This document shows, in pieces, positions 43,786 to 51,790 of a stretch of DNA of 64,000 nt. The notes beneath the pieces are model-generated. The model was not told where the DNA came from and searched no databases. It worked only from the letters and a program-made list of their open reading frames with translations. The DNA comes from DASWJZ01 sp963739005 (GTDB lineage Bacteria; Pseudomonadota; Alphaproteobacteria; Rhizobiales; Afifellaceae). The stretch covers positions 1-64,000 of the forward strand of contig CAVTYQ010000001.1 in assembly GCA_963739005.1 (NCBI GenBank), written 5' to 3'. The position numbers and the translations under genes were made by a program. How positions within the stretch are numbered: the first letter of the stretch is position 1; each line of letters opens with the position of its first letter.

Positions 43786-44589
43786 ATGTTTCGAACCGCC
43801 CACCGCAACGCCGTCCTTGCCCTTTCGGCCTCGCTTTTCCTCGCCGGCTGCGGGGCATCTCAGATCGCCATGCACGGCGACGCCGACCCGCATCCGGGCG
43901 TGAACCGCGCCCATTCGATGCCGGTGCAGGGCATCGACATCTCGAAATACCAGGGCGACATCGACTGGCAGCGCGTCAGCCGAGCGGGCATCCGCTTCGC
44001 CTACCTCAAGGTGTCGGAAGGCGGCGACCACGTCGACGACCGTTTCTATCAGAACTGGTCGGCGTCGGCGGCCGCCGGCATTCCGCGCGGCGTCTACCAC
44101 TTCATGTATTGGTGCCGCACGGCGAGCGAGCAAGCCGTCTGGTTCACGCAGGCCGTGCCGCAGGACCCGACGCAGCTTCCGCCCGTGCTCGACGTCGAGT
44201 GGAACCACGCCTCGAAGACCTGCCCCCAGCAGACGACGCCGGCCGACGCGCGCGAAAAGATCCAGAAGATGCTGGAGATCATGGAGTACCATACGGGAAA
44301 GCGTCCCATCATCTACACCGACATCGCGTTCCATCGCGATGTGCTCGAAGGGCATTTCCCCGGCTACCAGTTCTGGCTCAGAAGCGTCGCGGCGGAGCCG
44401 CATCAGCGCTTCGAAGACAGGCCGTGGACGTTCTGGCAGTACACCGCGACCGGCCGGGTTCCCGGCATCAGCGGCGACGTCGACAGGAACGCGTTCCAAG
44501 GCACGGAGAGCGACTGGCGGAGATGGCTGGGCCAAAACGATGTCGCGGGCGCCGCGACGCTCGTCGCGTCGCGGGACGGGCCTAACTGA
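43786..44589 (+). CDS. Glycoside hydrolase family 25 lipoprotein (lysozyme-like)
   Basis: A 267-aa protein with a lipobox LAGC (C22). The GH25 barrel has GIDISKYQGDIDWQRV, VYHFMYWC, the catalytic DVEWNH (Asp-x-Glu) and FWQYTATGRVPGISGDVDRN. Such enzymes cut the beta-1,4 link between MurNAc and GlcNAc, here probably from the outer-membrane inner face. Divergence from the mgtE tail is 87 nt on the same strand. Confidence 0.93.
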   Translation: MFRTAHRNAVLALSASLFLAGCGASQIAMHGDADPHPGVNRAHSMPVQGIDISKYQGDIDWQRVSRAGIRFAYLKVSEGGDHVDDRFYQNWSASAAAGIPRGVYHFMYWCRTASEQAVWFTQAVPQDPTQLPPVLDVEWNHASKTCPQQTTPADAREKIQKMLEIMEYHTGKRPIIYTDIAFHRDVLEGHFPGYQFWLRSVAAEPHQRFEDRPWTFWQYTATGRVPGISGDVDRNAFQGTESDWRRWLGQNDVAGAATLVASRDGPN

Positions 44590-44601
44590 GAAAGAGGGTG
44601 A

Positions 44602-45042
44602 ATGCCAGTTCTGGTGCGCGCCCTTGCGGCGGAGGATCATGACGCCTGGCTTCCGCTCTGGCAGGGCTATCTCGAATTCTACGAGACCGCGATCTCCGAC
44701 GCGGTGACCGAAGCGACGTGGCGGCGGATCGTCGATCCGGCGGGGCCGATCTACGGCTTCGGCGCCTTCGACGATGCGGGCCGCATGATCGGCCTGGTGC
44801 ACTATCTCTTCCATCCGGTGACGTGGTCGGCGGCGAACCGCTGTTACCTCGAAGACCTCTTCGTCAGCCCGGCGGCGCGAGGCACTGGGGCAGGGCGAGT
44901 ACTGATCGAAGCGGTCTACAAGGCCGCCGACGCGGCGGGGGCAGACCAGGTCTACTGGCTGACCGCGCAGAACAACGCCACAGCGCGGCGGCTCTACGAT
45001 CGCGTCGCCCGCGCTACGCCTTTCATGAAATACCAGCGGTGA
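44602..45042 (+). CDS. GNAT family N-acetyltransferase
   Basis: A 146-aa GNAT protein. YLEDLFVSPAARGTGAGRVLIEAVYKAAD is motif A with the acetyl-CoA pyrophosphate loop RGTGAG; NNATARRLYDRV is motif B. Substrate unknown. The stop overlaps the VOC gene as GTGA. Confidence 0.92.
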   Translation: MPVLVRALAAEDHDAWLPLWQGYLEFYETAISDAVTEATWRRIVDPAGPIYGFGAFDDAGRMIGLVHYLFHPVTWSAANRCYLEDLFVSPAARGTGAGRVLIEAVYKAADAAGADQVYWLTAQNNATARRLYDRVARATPFMKYQR

Positions 45043-45464
45043 GCCACCCGGCACCGCCGATCTGCGGCGTTCTTGAGACCGCGGTCTACGTCGACGACCT
45101 TCAGCGCGCGCACGCCTTCTACGGCGGCGCGCTCGGGCTGAAGCGCGTGCTCGATACGCCGCGCATGCTGACCTACGTCGTCGCGCCGGCGCAGGTGCTT
45201 CTTGTCTTCAATCGGCATTTGTCGCGCGACGATCTGGAGACGGCGGAGGGCTTGATTCCGGGCCACTACGCGAACGGCCCCGCGCACTTCGCGTTCGCCA
45301 TCGCCGCCGCCGACTATTCCGCCTGGAAGGCGCATCTTGAGAACGCGAGCATTTCAATCCGGAGCGAGACGAACTGGTCCAGCGGCGGGCGGAGCCTCTA
45401 TTTCGACGATCCCGACGGGAACGTGGTGGAGATGGCGACGCCGGGCCTCTGGCCGAACTACTGA
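45039..45464 (+). CDS. VOC (glyoxalase/bleomycin-resistance) family protein
   Basis: A 141-aa protein with two beta-alpha-beta-beta-beta modules: LETAVYVDDLQRAHAFYGGALGLKRVLD and RSLYFDDPDGNVVEMATPGLW. The metal-ligand positions are consistent with the VOC fold, but the substrate is not decidable. GTG 45039 overlaps the GNAT stop. Confidence 0.9.
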   Translation: MSHPAPPICGVLETAVYVDDLQRAHAFYGGALGLKRVLDTPRMLTYVVAPAQVLLVFNRHLSRDDLETAEGLIPGHYANGPAHFAFAIAAADYSAWKAHLENASISIRSETNWSSGGRSLYFDDPDGNVVEMATPGLWPNY

Positions 45465-45527
45465 CCGCGCGTGCTTGATCGGGCCTTCGCGCGGCAGCAT
45501 GGTGAGCCGCCCGCGAACGGAGGCCAA

Positions 45528-46700
45528 ATGCTCCCTAACGCCCCCCGCGCCTTCGATTTCGGCCTCGGCGAGGCCGCCGACATGCTGCGCGAGAGCGTGT
45601 CGCGCTTTGCCGCCGACCGTATCGCGCCGCTTGCCGACAGGATCGACCGCGAAGACTGGTTTCCGCGCGAGCTCTGGCCCGAAATGGGCGCACTCGGGCT
45701 GCACGGCATCACGGTCGCCGAGGAAGACGGCGGCGCCGGGCTCGGCTATCTCGAGCATTGCATCGCCATGGAGGAGGTCTCGCGCGCTTCCGGCTCGGTC
45801 GGGCTTTCCTACGGCGCGCATTCCAATCTCTGCGTGAACCAGATCGCGCGCTGGGGGCGGGCGGAGCAGAAAGAGCGCTATCTGCCGAAGCTCATTTCCG
45901 GCGAGCATCTCGGCGCGCTTGCTATGTCGGAGGCGGGCGCCGGCTCCGACGTGGTGTCGATGCAGCTTCGCGCCGATAAGCGCGGCGGCAGCTACATCCT
46001 GAACGGCACGAAATTCTGGATCACCAACGGTCCGCAGGCCGACACGCTCGTCGTCTATGCCAAGACCGACCCTTCGGCCGGTGCGCGAGGCATCACCGCC
46101 TTTCTCATCGAGAAAGGCTTCAAAGGTTTCTCCGTCGCGCAAAAACTCGACAAGCTCGGCATGCGCGGCTCGGAGACGGGTGAGCTCGTGTTCGAGGACT
46201 GCGAGGTGCCGGCGGAGAACGTGCTCGGCAAGGTGGGCGAGGGTGTGAAGGTCCTGATGTCGGGCCTCGATTTCGAGCGCGCGGTGCTCGCGGCGGGGCC
46301 GCTCGGGCTGATGCAGGCGGCGCTCGACGTCGTCATTCCCTATGTCCATGAGCGAAAGCAGTTTGGCCAGCCGATCGGCTCGTTCCAGCTGATGCAGGGC
46401 AAGCTCGCCGACATGTACGTCACGCTGAACGCGGCGCGTGCCTACGTCTACGCCGTGGCGAAAGCCTGCGACCGCGGCGAGACCACGCGCGAGGATGCGG
46501 CCGGCGCGATCCTCTTTGCGGCGGAGAAGGCAACGCTGGTGTGCCTCGACGCCATCCAGTGCCTCGGCGGCAACGGCTACATCAACGACTACGCGACCGG
46601 CCGCCTGCTCCGCGACGCCAAGCTCTACGAGATCGGCGCCGGCACCAGCGAAATCCGGCGCATGCTCATCGGGCGGGAGATCTTCGAGAAGACGGGATAG
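45528..46700 (+). CDS. ivd: Isovaleryl-CoA dehydrogenase
   Basis: A 390-aa acyl-CoA dehydrogenase in leucine breakdown, converting isovaleryl-CoA to 3-methylcrotonyl-CoA. GSVGLSYGAHSNLCVNQI, AMSEAGAGSDVVSMQLRA, FWITNGPQADTLVVYAKTD and LDFERAVLAAGPLGLMQ (catalytic Glu region as in IVD) and CLGGNGYINDYATGRLLRDAKLYEIGAGTSEIRR fit IVD better than other acyl-CoA dehydrogenases. The product is the substrate of MccAB; mccB is at 53890. ATG 45528 has GGAGG upstream. Confidence 0.93.
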   Translation: MLPNAPRAFDFGLGEAADMLRESVSRFAADRIAPLADRIDREDWFPRELWPEMGALGLHGITVAEEDGGAGLGYLEHCIAMEEVSRASGSVGLSYGAHSNLCVNQIARWGRAEQKERYLPKLISGEHLGALAMSEAGAGSDVVSMQLRADKRGGSYILNGTKFWITNGPQADTLVVYAKTDPSAGARGITAFLIEKGFKGFSVAQKLDKLGMRGSETGELVFEDCEVPAENVLGKVGEGVKVLMSGLDFERAVLAAGPLGLMQAALDVVIPYVHERKQFGQPIGSFQLMQGKLADMYVTLNAARAYVYAVAKACDRGETTREDAAGAILFAAEKATLVCLDAIQCLGGNGYINDYATGRLLRDAKLYEIGAGTSEIRRMLIGREIFEKTG

Positions 46701-46709
46701 GCGCGGACT

Positions 46710-46733
46710 TGCCAATTTCACACTGAATTGGCA
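46710..46733 (+). promoter_or_regulatory. Palindromic operator before the AbrB-VapC pair
   Basis: TGCCAATT (46710-46717) and AATTGGCA (46726-46733) are perfect complements with an 8-nt spacer. TGGCATAC at 46729-46736 is repeated at 46748-46755. No T-run follows, so an autoregulatory operator is likelier than an ivd terminator. Confidence 0.55.
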
Positions 46734-46783
46734 TACCCAAGAACTCATGGCATACAAGAAAGAGAGCGCCAGAAGGAGGCTCG

Positions 46784-47125
46784 ATGCCCCGTACAAAAAA
46801 ATCTGCGGGCGGATTTTCGGAGCGCCAGCGAAGGTTCAAGGCCCGGCCCGCGGAAACGGCAGCGCCGGAGCGAATTGATTTGCGCCTCGGCCCCGGCGGG
46901 CGGGTCGTCATCCCGGCCGTTTTTCGTAAGGCAATGCAGGTGAAAGAGGGGGACCGCCTAATGGCGCGCGTCGTTGACGGTGAGCTGAAGCTCATCACAC
47001 CGGCAATGGCGATCCGGCGCGCTCAAAAGATAGTTCGCGAGTCGATCCCGCCAGATGTTGATCTGGTCGGGGAGCTGATTGAGGAGCGGCGATGGGAGGC
47101 GGCTAAAGAGCTCGAGGATGACTGA
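46784..47125 (+). CDS. AbrB/SpoVT-family antitoxin
   Basis: A 113-aa protein with a basic N-terminal extension, then an AbrB swapped-hairpin (about 28-75: RIDLRLGPGGRVVIPAVFRKAMQVKEGDRL). The C-terminal helix EERRWEAAKELEDD should wrap the toxin. It overlaps vapC by 8 nt, the usual coupling. Likely antitoxin and repressor of the pair. Confidence 0.88.
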   Translation: MPRTKKSAGGFSERQRRFKARPAETAAPERIDLRLGPGGRVVIPAVFRKAMQVKEGDRLMARVVDGELKLITPAMAIRRAQKIVRESIPPDVDLVGELIEERRWEAAKELEDD

Positions 47126-47543
47126 AGCTGTCCTCGACTCCTCGGCCATCATGGCAGTCCTGCGAGCGGAGCCGGGCGCGGAAGCGGTTGCGCGAGCCAT
47201 GCCTGCCGCAATCGTGAGCGTCGTCAATGAGGCGGAGGTCATTGGCGTTCTTATCCGGCAAGGAAGATTGCCCGCTCAGGCCCTAAGCTCTGTTCTTGAT
47301 CTTCCGTACCGACAAATCGATCTCGACGCCGAGTTGGCGCGACGAGCGGGCCTTCTATGGCGTGATATGCGACCGCGCGGTCTCTCTCTGGGAGACCGCT
47401 GCTGCCTCGCGCTTGCCGAACGCGAGAGACTTCCGGTGCTCACCTCCGATCAGCGGTGGAAAGAGCTGCCGATCGATGTCGAGATTCGGATGTTCCGGCG
47501 ATCGGCGGATCATCAGGCACAAAAGTCCCGTCCCTCTCAGTAA
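47118..47543 (+). CDS. PIN-domain toxin (VapC-like ribonuclease)
   Basis: A 141-aa PIN protein. Acidic metal ligands fit D7 (VLDSSA), E38 or E40 (VVNEAEV), D93 (LSLGDRCCL) and D111 (LTSDQRW). PIN toxins cleave specific RNAs; the target is unknown. The start overlaps the AbrB gene and the end overlaps a converging membrane gene by 7 nt. Confidence 0.9.
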   Translation: MTEAVLDSSAIMAVLRAEPGAEAVARAMPAAIVSVVNEAEVIGVLIRQGRLPAQALSSVLDLPYRQIDLDAELARRAGLLWRDMRPRGLSLGDRCCLALAERERLPVLTSDQRWKELPIDVEIRMFRRSADHQAQKSRPSQ

Positions 47544-47971
47544 GCCCGCTCCGTGAGCCGCCTGGCCGCCTCCGCTCCGGCGAGCGCCGGAATGGCGAAG
47601 ATGGCGGCGAGCAGCGTTCCGAGGATCAGTGTCAGGATCGCGAGGCTCAGGCCGGACTGCATCCCGAGCCCGACGAGAAGCACGCCCGCCTGGTGGCCGG
47701 CGGCGAGCCAGACCGGCCAGCGCCACGGGCGCTCGGGCTGGAGGAATGCGGCGAGCGCCACGGCAAGCGCCATGATCGGCAGGCCGACGTAGAAATAGGG
47801 CGCCGTATCCCAGGCGTCGCGGAGGCGGAAGCCCACGTCGGCCGCGGTCAGGCCGCCGACGATCGAAAGCCCGATCCAGACAATGAAGCCCACTCCGGCG
47901 AGTGCAAATCCAAGCGCAGACGGCGACGCCGCAAGGCGCTGAATCTCGCCTGACATACCGACGCGACGCAT
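47537..47971 (-). CDS. Hypothetical membrane protein
   Basis: A 144-aa protein with about four hydrophobic segments (LGFALAGVGFIVWIGLSIVGG, FYVGLPIMALAVALAAFL, QAGVLLVGLGMQSGLSLAILTLILGTLLAAIFAIPAL). I do not recognise a named family. ATG 47971 follows GAGGGGA; a further upstream in-frame start is less likely. Overlaps the end of the PIN toxin gene. Confidence 0.65.
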   Translation of the reverse strand: MRRVGMSGEIQRLAASPSALGFALAGVGFIVWIGLSIVGGLTAADVGFRLRDAWDTAPYFYVGLPIMALAVALAAFLQPERPWRWPVWLAAGHQAGVLLVGLGMQSGLSLAILTLILGTLLAAIFAIPALAGAEAARRLTERAY

Positions 47972-48111
47972 ACGTTCCCCTCGCTCCGACGCGGTCTCGG
48001 AAAGATGGCAAAACATGGTTTCCATCGTCTTAAAACAGGTCGGCGTGGGCTTGGGTTTTCGGCGGAATTGACGCATAGGGAGCGCGGCCCGGAACCCGCG
48101 AGGCGCGCCCC

Positions 48112-48981
48112 GTGAAGCGCAAGCTCACCACGATCCTTTTCGCCGATGCGCAGGGCTATTCCAGGCTGATGGCGAGCGACGAGGCGGCGACGCTTGAGCG
48201 CCTGAACCGCTATCGCGCCATCATGCGCGGGCTTTTCGAGCGCCACGAGGGGCGGCAGATCAACACCTGGGGCGACGCCGTCATCGCGGAGTTCGCAAGC
48301 GTCGTGGAGGCGGTGCGCTGCGCGGTCGAGATCCAGGAGTCGCTCTCAACCGAGAACCGGAGCCTGCCCGACGGCAAGCAGATGCGGTTCCGCATCGGGC
48401 TCAACCTCGGCGACGTCATGATCGACAAGGACGACCTCTACGGCGACGGCGTCAACGTCGCGCAGCGGCTGCAGGCGCTCGCCGAGCCCGGCGGGATCCT
48501 GGTGTCGGGTACCGTCTACAGCCTCGCCCACAAGCAGCTCGCGATCGGCTTCGACTTCGCCGGCGAGCAGAAGGTCACGAACGGCGGCGAGGCGGTCCCG
48601 AGCTACCGGGTGCGGATGAGCGGGCGCAATGCTCCGGAGATCGTCGTCGGGGAGGGTGCGGCCGAACCGCACCCCGAGGCACCTCCGGCTCAGCCGGCGC
48701 CGCCGAGCGAGCCGCCGTCGGCGATCGCAAGCACGGCCTCGCGGATCGAGGGCGCGCACAATTGGCTCAAGCGTCAGCCCCGCCGTGTCCGCGTCGCGGC
48801 GGGCGTGATCGCCTTCCTCTTCGCGATCAACGTGCTCTTCGACGGAATCGCGCATCCCTGGTTCATCTATCCGTCGATACCGCTCGCGCTTTACATCTAT
48901 CTCCACTACCGCCGCGAGCAGGATGCCTCGGGCGCCGAGCGCCGCCGGCCGCGCGAGCGTGCCGCGCGCCGCAGACGCTGA
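48112..48981 (+). CDS. Class III adenylate/guanylate cyclase with C-terminal membrane helices
   Basis: A 289-aa protein. KRKLTTILFADAQGYSRLMASDE opens the catalytic domain with the metal Asp; NTWGDAVIAEF carries the second Asp; FRIGLNLGDVMIDKDDLYGDGVNVAQRL is typical. A Pro-rich linker (about 180-215) and two hydrophobic segments (VAAGVIAFLFAINVLF, PWFIYPSIPLALYIYL) follow, then an Arg-rich tail. cAMP is the likelier product by family, but the base specificity is not read here. Confidence 0.88.
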   Translation: MKRKLTTILFADAQGYSRLMASDEAATLERLNRYRAIMRGLFERHEGRQINTWGDAVIAEFASVVEAVRCAVEIQESLSTENRSLPDGKQMRFRIGLNLGDVMIDKDDLYGDGVNVAQRLQALAEPGGILVSGTVYSLAHKQLAIGFDFAGEQKVTNGGEAVPSYRVRMSGRNAPEIVVGEGAAEPHPEAPPAQPAPPSEPPSAIASTASRIEGAHNWLKRQPRRVRVAAGVIAFLFAINVLFDGIAHPWFIYPSIPLALYIYLHYRREQDASGAERRRPRERAARRRR

Positions 48982-48983
48982 GT

Positions 48984-49622
48984 ATGGGCGCGATCAAACT
49001 GCATCCGCTGACGCCCGACCGTTGGGACGATCTCATCGATCTCTTCGGCCCCGAGCGCGGCGCCAATTCCGGCTGCTGGTGCATGTGGTGGCGTATGCCG
49101 CGCAGCGAATGGAAGGCGACGCCGCGCGACGGGAAGCGCGACCGTTTCCACGAACTGGTGGAAGCCGGCCCGCCGCCCGGCATCCTCGCCTATGAGGACG
49201 AGGCGGCGATCGGCTGGTGCGCGGTCGGCCCGCGCGCGACGCTACCGCAGCTGAACAGCTCCCGCGTCGCCGCGCCGCTCGACGGCGTGGAAGCGGTGTG
49301 GGCGGTGAACTGCTTCTACATCCGCTCGGGCTATCGTGGACAGAACCTCATGCGGCGGCTCCTCGACGGCGCGGTGGCCGTCGCGCGGAAGGCAGGCGCT
49401 GCGGCGGTCGAGGCTTGCCCGATCGATACGGAGCGCAAGCTCGTCTGGGGCGAGGGCTATGTTGGCATCGCATCGGTCTTCCGCGACGCCGGCTTCGAAG
49501 AAGTGGCGCGGCGCTCGCCGACCCGTCCGTTGATGCGGAAAGGGTTGCGGCGTCAGGCAAAGAGCCCCGTCTCGGGGCCGACCAAGAAGCCGGCGGCGCA
49601 GCGGCTAAGGAGTGCGCGATGA
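48984..49622 (+). CDS. GNAT family N-acetyltransferase
   Basis: A 212-aa protein. SGCWCMWWRMPRSEWKA and AVNCFYIRSGYRGQNLMRRLLDGAVAVARKAGAAAVEACPID are typical of a subgroup with the ANSGCWCMW word. Substrate unknown. It starts 3 nt after the cyclase stop and couples to the reductase as ATGA. Confidence 0.9.
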   Translation: MGAIKLHPLTPDRWDDLIDLFGPERGANSGCWCMWWRMPRSEWKATPRDGKRDRFHELVEAGPPPGILAYEDEAAIGWCAVGPRATLPQLNSSRVAAPLDGVEAVWAVNCFYIRSGYRGQNLMRRLLDGAVAVARKAGAAAVEACPIDTERKLVWGEGYVGIASVFRDAGFEEVARRSPTRPLMRKGLRRQAKSPVSGPTKKPAAQRLRSAR

Positions 49623-50398
49623 CGATGACGGTGAAGGCCAACGGAGCCGAGATTCCGGCGATGGGGTTCGGGACCTGGGAGCTCAGGGGCGCAACGGCTA
49701 TCCATTGCGTTCAAGCGGCGCTCGACGCAGGCTACCGCCACATCGACACGGCGGCGATGTATGCGAACGAGAGCGAGGTCGGCGAGGCTATCGCCAGCCA
49801 TGCGACGCCGCGCAAGGCGATATTCGTTACCACAAAGGTGTGGGCGACGGAGGCCGGCGACGGGCCGTTCCAGCGCTCGGCGGAAGCGAGCCTGAAGCGG
49901 CTCGGGCTCGACATCATCGATCTTCTTCTCATCCACTGGCCGAGCACGTCGGTGTCGCTGAAGGCGCAGATATTCACGCTCTGCGACAGCAAGCGCCGCG
50001 GGCTCACCCGGCATATCGGCATCTCCAATTTCTCGCCGCGCCAAGTCGAGGAGGCGGTCACTGTGGCGGACGAGCCGATCGTCACCAACCAGATCGAGCA
50101 CCATCCTTGGCGCGACCAGAGCGCGACCTTCAAGGCTTGCGCGAAGCACGGCATTTCGATCACTTCGTATTCGCCGCTCGGCAAGGCCCGAAACCTCGAC
50201 GATCCGGTGGTCACCGAGATCGCTCGCGCGCACGCAAGGACGCCGGCGCAGATCGTGCTCCGCTGGCAGATTCAGCAGCCGATGAACATCGCCATCCCAC
50301 GCTCCTCGAAGCCGAAGCGCATCGTGGAGAATATCAGTGTCTTCGACTTCGATCTCACGGCGGAGGAGATGCGCCGCATCTCGGCCTTGTCCCGATGA
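49619..50398 (+). CDS. Aldo/keto reductase
   Basis: A 259-aa NADPH-dependent TIM-barrel reductase. GYRHIDTAAMYANESEVG includes catalytic Asp and Tyr; VTTKVWATEAG the Lys; LLLIHWPS the His. IPRSSKPKRIVENISVFDFDLTAEEM is the cofactor-binding end. Closest to 2,5-diketo-gluconate reductase-like enzymes; substrate not decidable. TAAGGAG precedes ATG 49619. Confidence 0.92.
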   Translation: MTMTVKANGAEIPAMGFGTWELRGATAIHCVQAALDAGYRHIDTAAMYANESEVGEAIASHATPRKAIFVTTKVWATEAGDGPFQRSAEASLKRLGLDIIDLLLIHWPSTSVSLKAQIFTLCDSKRRGLTRHIGISNFSPRQVEEAVTVADEPIVTNQIEHHPWRDQSATFKACAKHGISITSYSPLGKARNLDDPVVTEIARAHARTPAQIVLRWQIQQPMNIAIPRSSKPKRIVENISVFDFDLTAEEMRRISALSR

Positions 50399-50609
50399 GC
50401 CGGGCGTCAGCACCGGACCGGGCGCTTCTCGTTTGATCCAATCGCGACCGCCGATGTCGTGAGGCTGCTTGCGGCGCCGACCTGACTAAGCGAAGGCTGC
50501 GCGCCTTAGTTCTTTCCAGAGTCCCGCCCTGGTCACCAACGCCCGCCATCCGATCTGGCTGCCCGCTGCCACGCAGCCGGGGGCGTGGGCGTTTGCCATC
50601 CTCTACACG

Positions 50610-51728
50610 GTGGAATCGATCAGCCGCGCCTCGCTTTCCTCCATCGTGCCGATCCAGGCCTACGATCTCCTGAAGGACAAGCAGGGGGTCAGCGTCCTTT
50701 ATTTCGTCATCGGCGTCGTCGGCATCACGGCCACGCTCTATGCGCCGAAGCTGTTCCGCCCGGTCCCGCGCCGCTACGTCTACACGATCGGCGCTCTCAC
50801 GCTCGTCGGCGCCAGCGCGGCGCTGGCCACCAACACGCTTGCCGGGCAAGCGGCCGGCATGTTCCTCAGGGTCTTCGGCGCAGCCACGCTCGCGATCGTC
50901 CTGAACCTCTACATCATGGAATACATCCCGAAGCACGGGCTGGTGCGGTCGGAGTCGCTCAGGCTGGCGCTGTCGACGATCTCGTGGAGCCTCGGTCCGA
51001 CCTTCGGGGTGTGGCTCTACGTTCGCTTCGGACCGGTCGCGCCCTATCTCTGGAGCGCGTCGTGGGCGCTCATCCTGATCGCGACCTTCTGGTACTTTCG
51101 CCTTTCCAACAGCACAGCCATTTCTCCGGGCCCTCTGCGGCCGGCCGATCCGATTGCCAACATCCGCCGCTTCGTCGCACAGCCGCGCATGCGGCTCGCC
51201 TGGGCGATCGCCTTCGGCCGCTCCTGCTACTGGGCGACGTTCTTCATCTACGCGCCGATCCTCATGGTGGCGACGGGCGAGGGGAAGCTCGCCGGCGGCA
51301 TTGTCGTCTCGCTCGGTAACGCGCTGCTTCTCTTCGCCATCGGGTGGGGCCGGCTCGGCAGCCGCTTCGGCGTGCGCCCGGTCATTGTGCTTGCCTTCGC
51401 GGCCGCGGCAGTCAGCGCGTTCGTGGCGGGCATTTTCGGCGAGGCGCATCCGTGGAGCGCCGCGGTCTTGCTTCTCGTCGGCACCGTCTTCGCGGTGGCG
51501 CTCGATGCCGTCGGGAGCGCGCCGTTCCTGCGCGCCGTCCATGTCTATGAGCGCCCGCAGATGACAGCGGTCTACCGCACCTATCTCGACATGTCGGAGC
51601 TGGTGCCGCCGCTCGTCTATTCGGTGATCCTGGGGTTCACCGGCCTCGGCGGCGTCTTTGCGACGCTCGGCGTCTTCTGCGCCGTCTGCGGATGGCTCTC
51701 CTGGCGGCACCTCCCGCGATCGATGTAG
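50610..51728 (+). CDS. MFS transporter, N-terminus unclear
   Basis: A 372-aa (as written) membrane protein with about 11-12 hydrophobic segments; AYDLLKDKQGVSVLYFVIGVVGIT and LDMSELVPPLVYSVILGFTGLGGVFATLG are recognisable for an MFS subgroup. GTG 50610 is the only canonical start in the frame, yet the frame stays open and protein-like upstream to about 50530 (RHPIWLPAATQPGAWAFAILYTVE), which looks like the real first helix. A TAA at 50487 closes it. A rare start codon or a lost base is likely. Confidence 0.8.
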   Translation: MESISRASLSSIVPIQAYDLLKDKQGVSVLYFVIGVVGITATLYAPKLFRPVPRRYVYTIGALTLVGASAALATNTLAGQAAGMFLRVFGAATLAIVLNLYIMEYIPKHGLVRSESLRLALSTISWSLGPTFGVWLYVRFGPVAPYLWSASWALILIATFWYFRLSNSTAISPGPLRPADPIANIRRFVAQPRMRLAWAIAFGRSCYWATFFIYAPILMVATGEGKLAGGIVVSLGNALLLFAIGWGRLGSRFGVRPVIVLAFAAAAVSAFVAGIFGEAHPWSAAVLLLVGTVFAVALDAVGSAPFLRAVHVYERPQMTAVYRTYLDMSELVPPLVYSVILGFTGLGGVFATLGVFCAVCGWLSWRHLPRSM

Positions 51729-51790
51729 GGTAGTGTGCCGGCCGAAGGAACTCGGCCGTTGCGCTGCGGTTGAACTCGCAGGAGCCAGGA

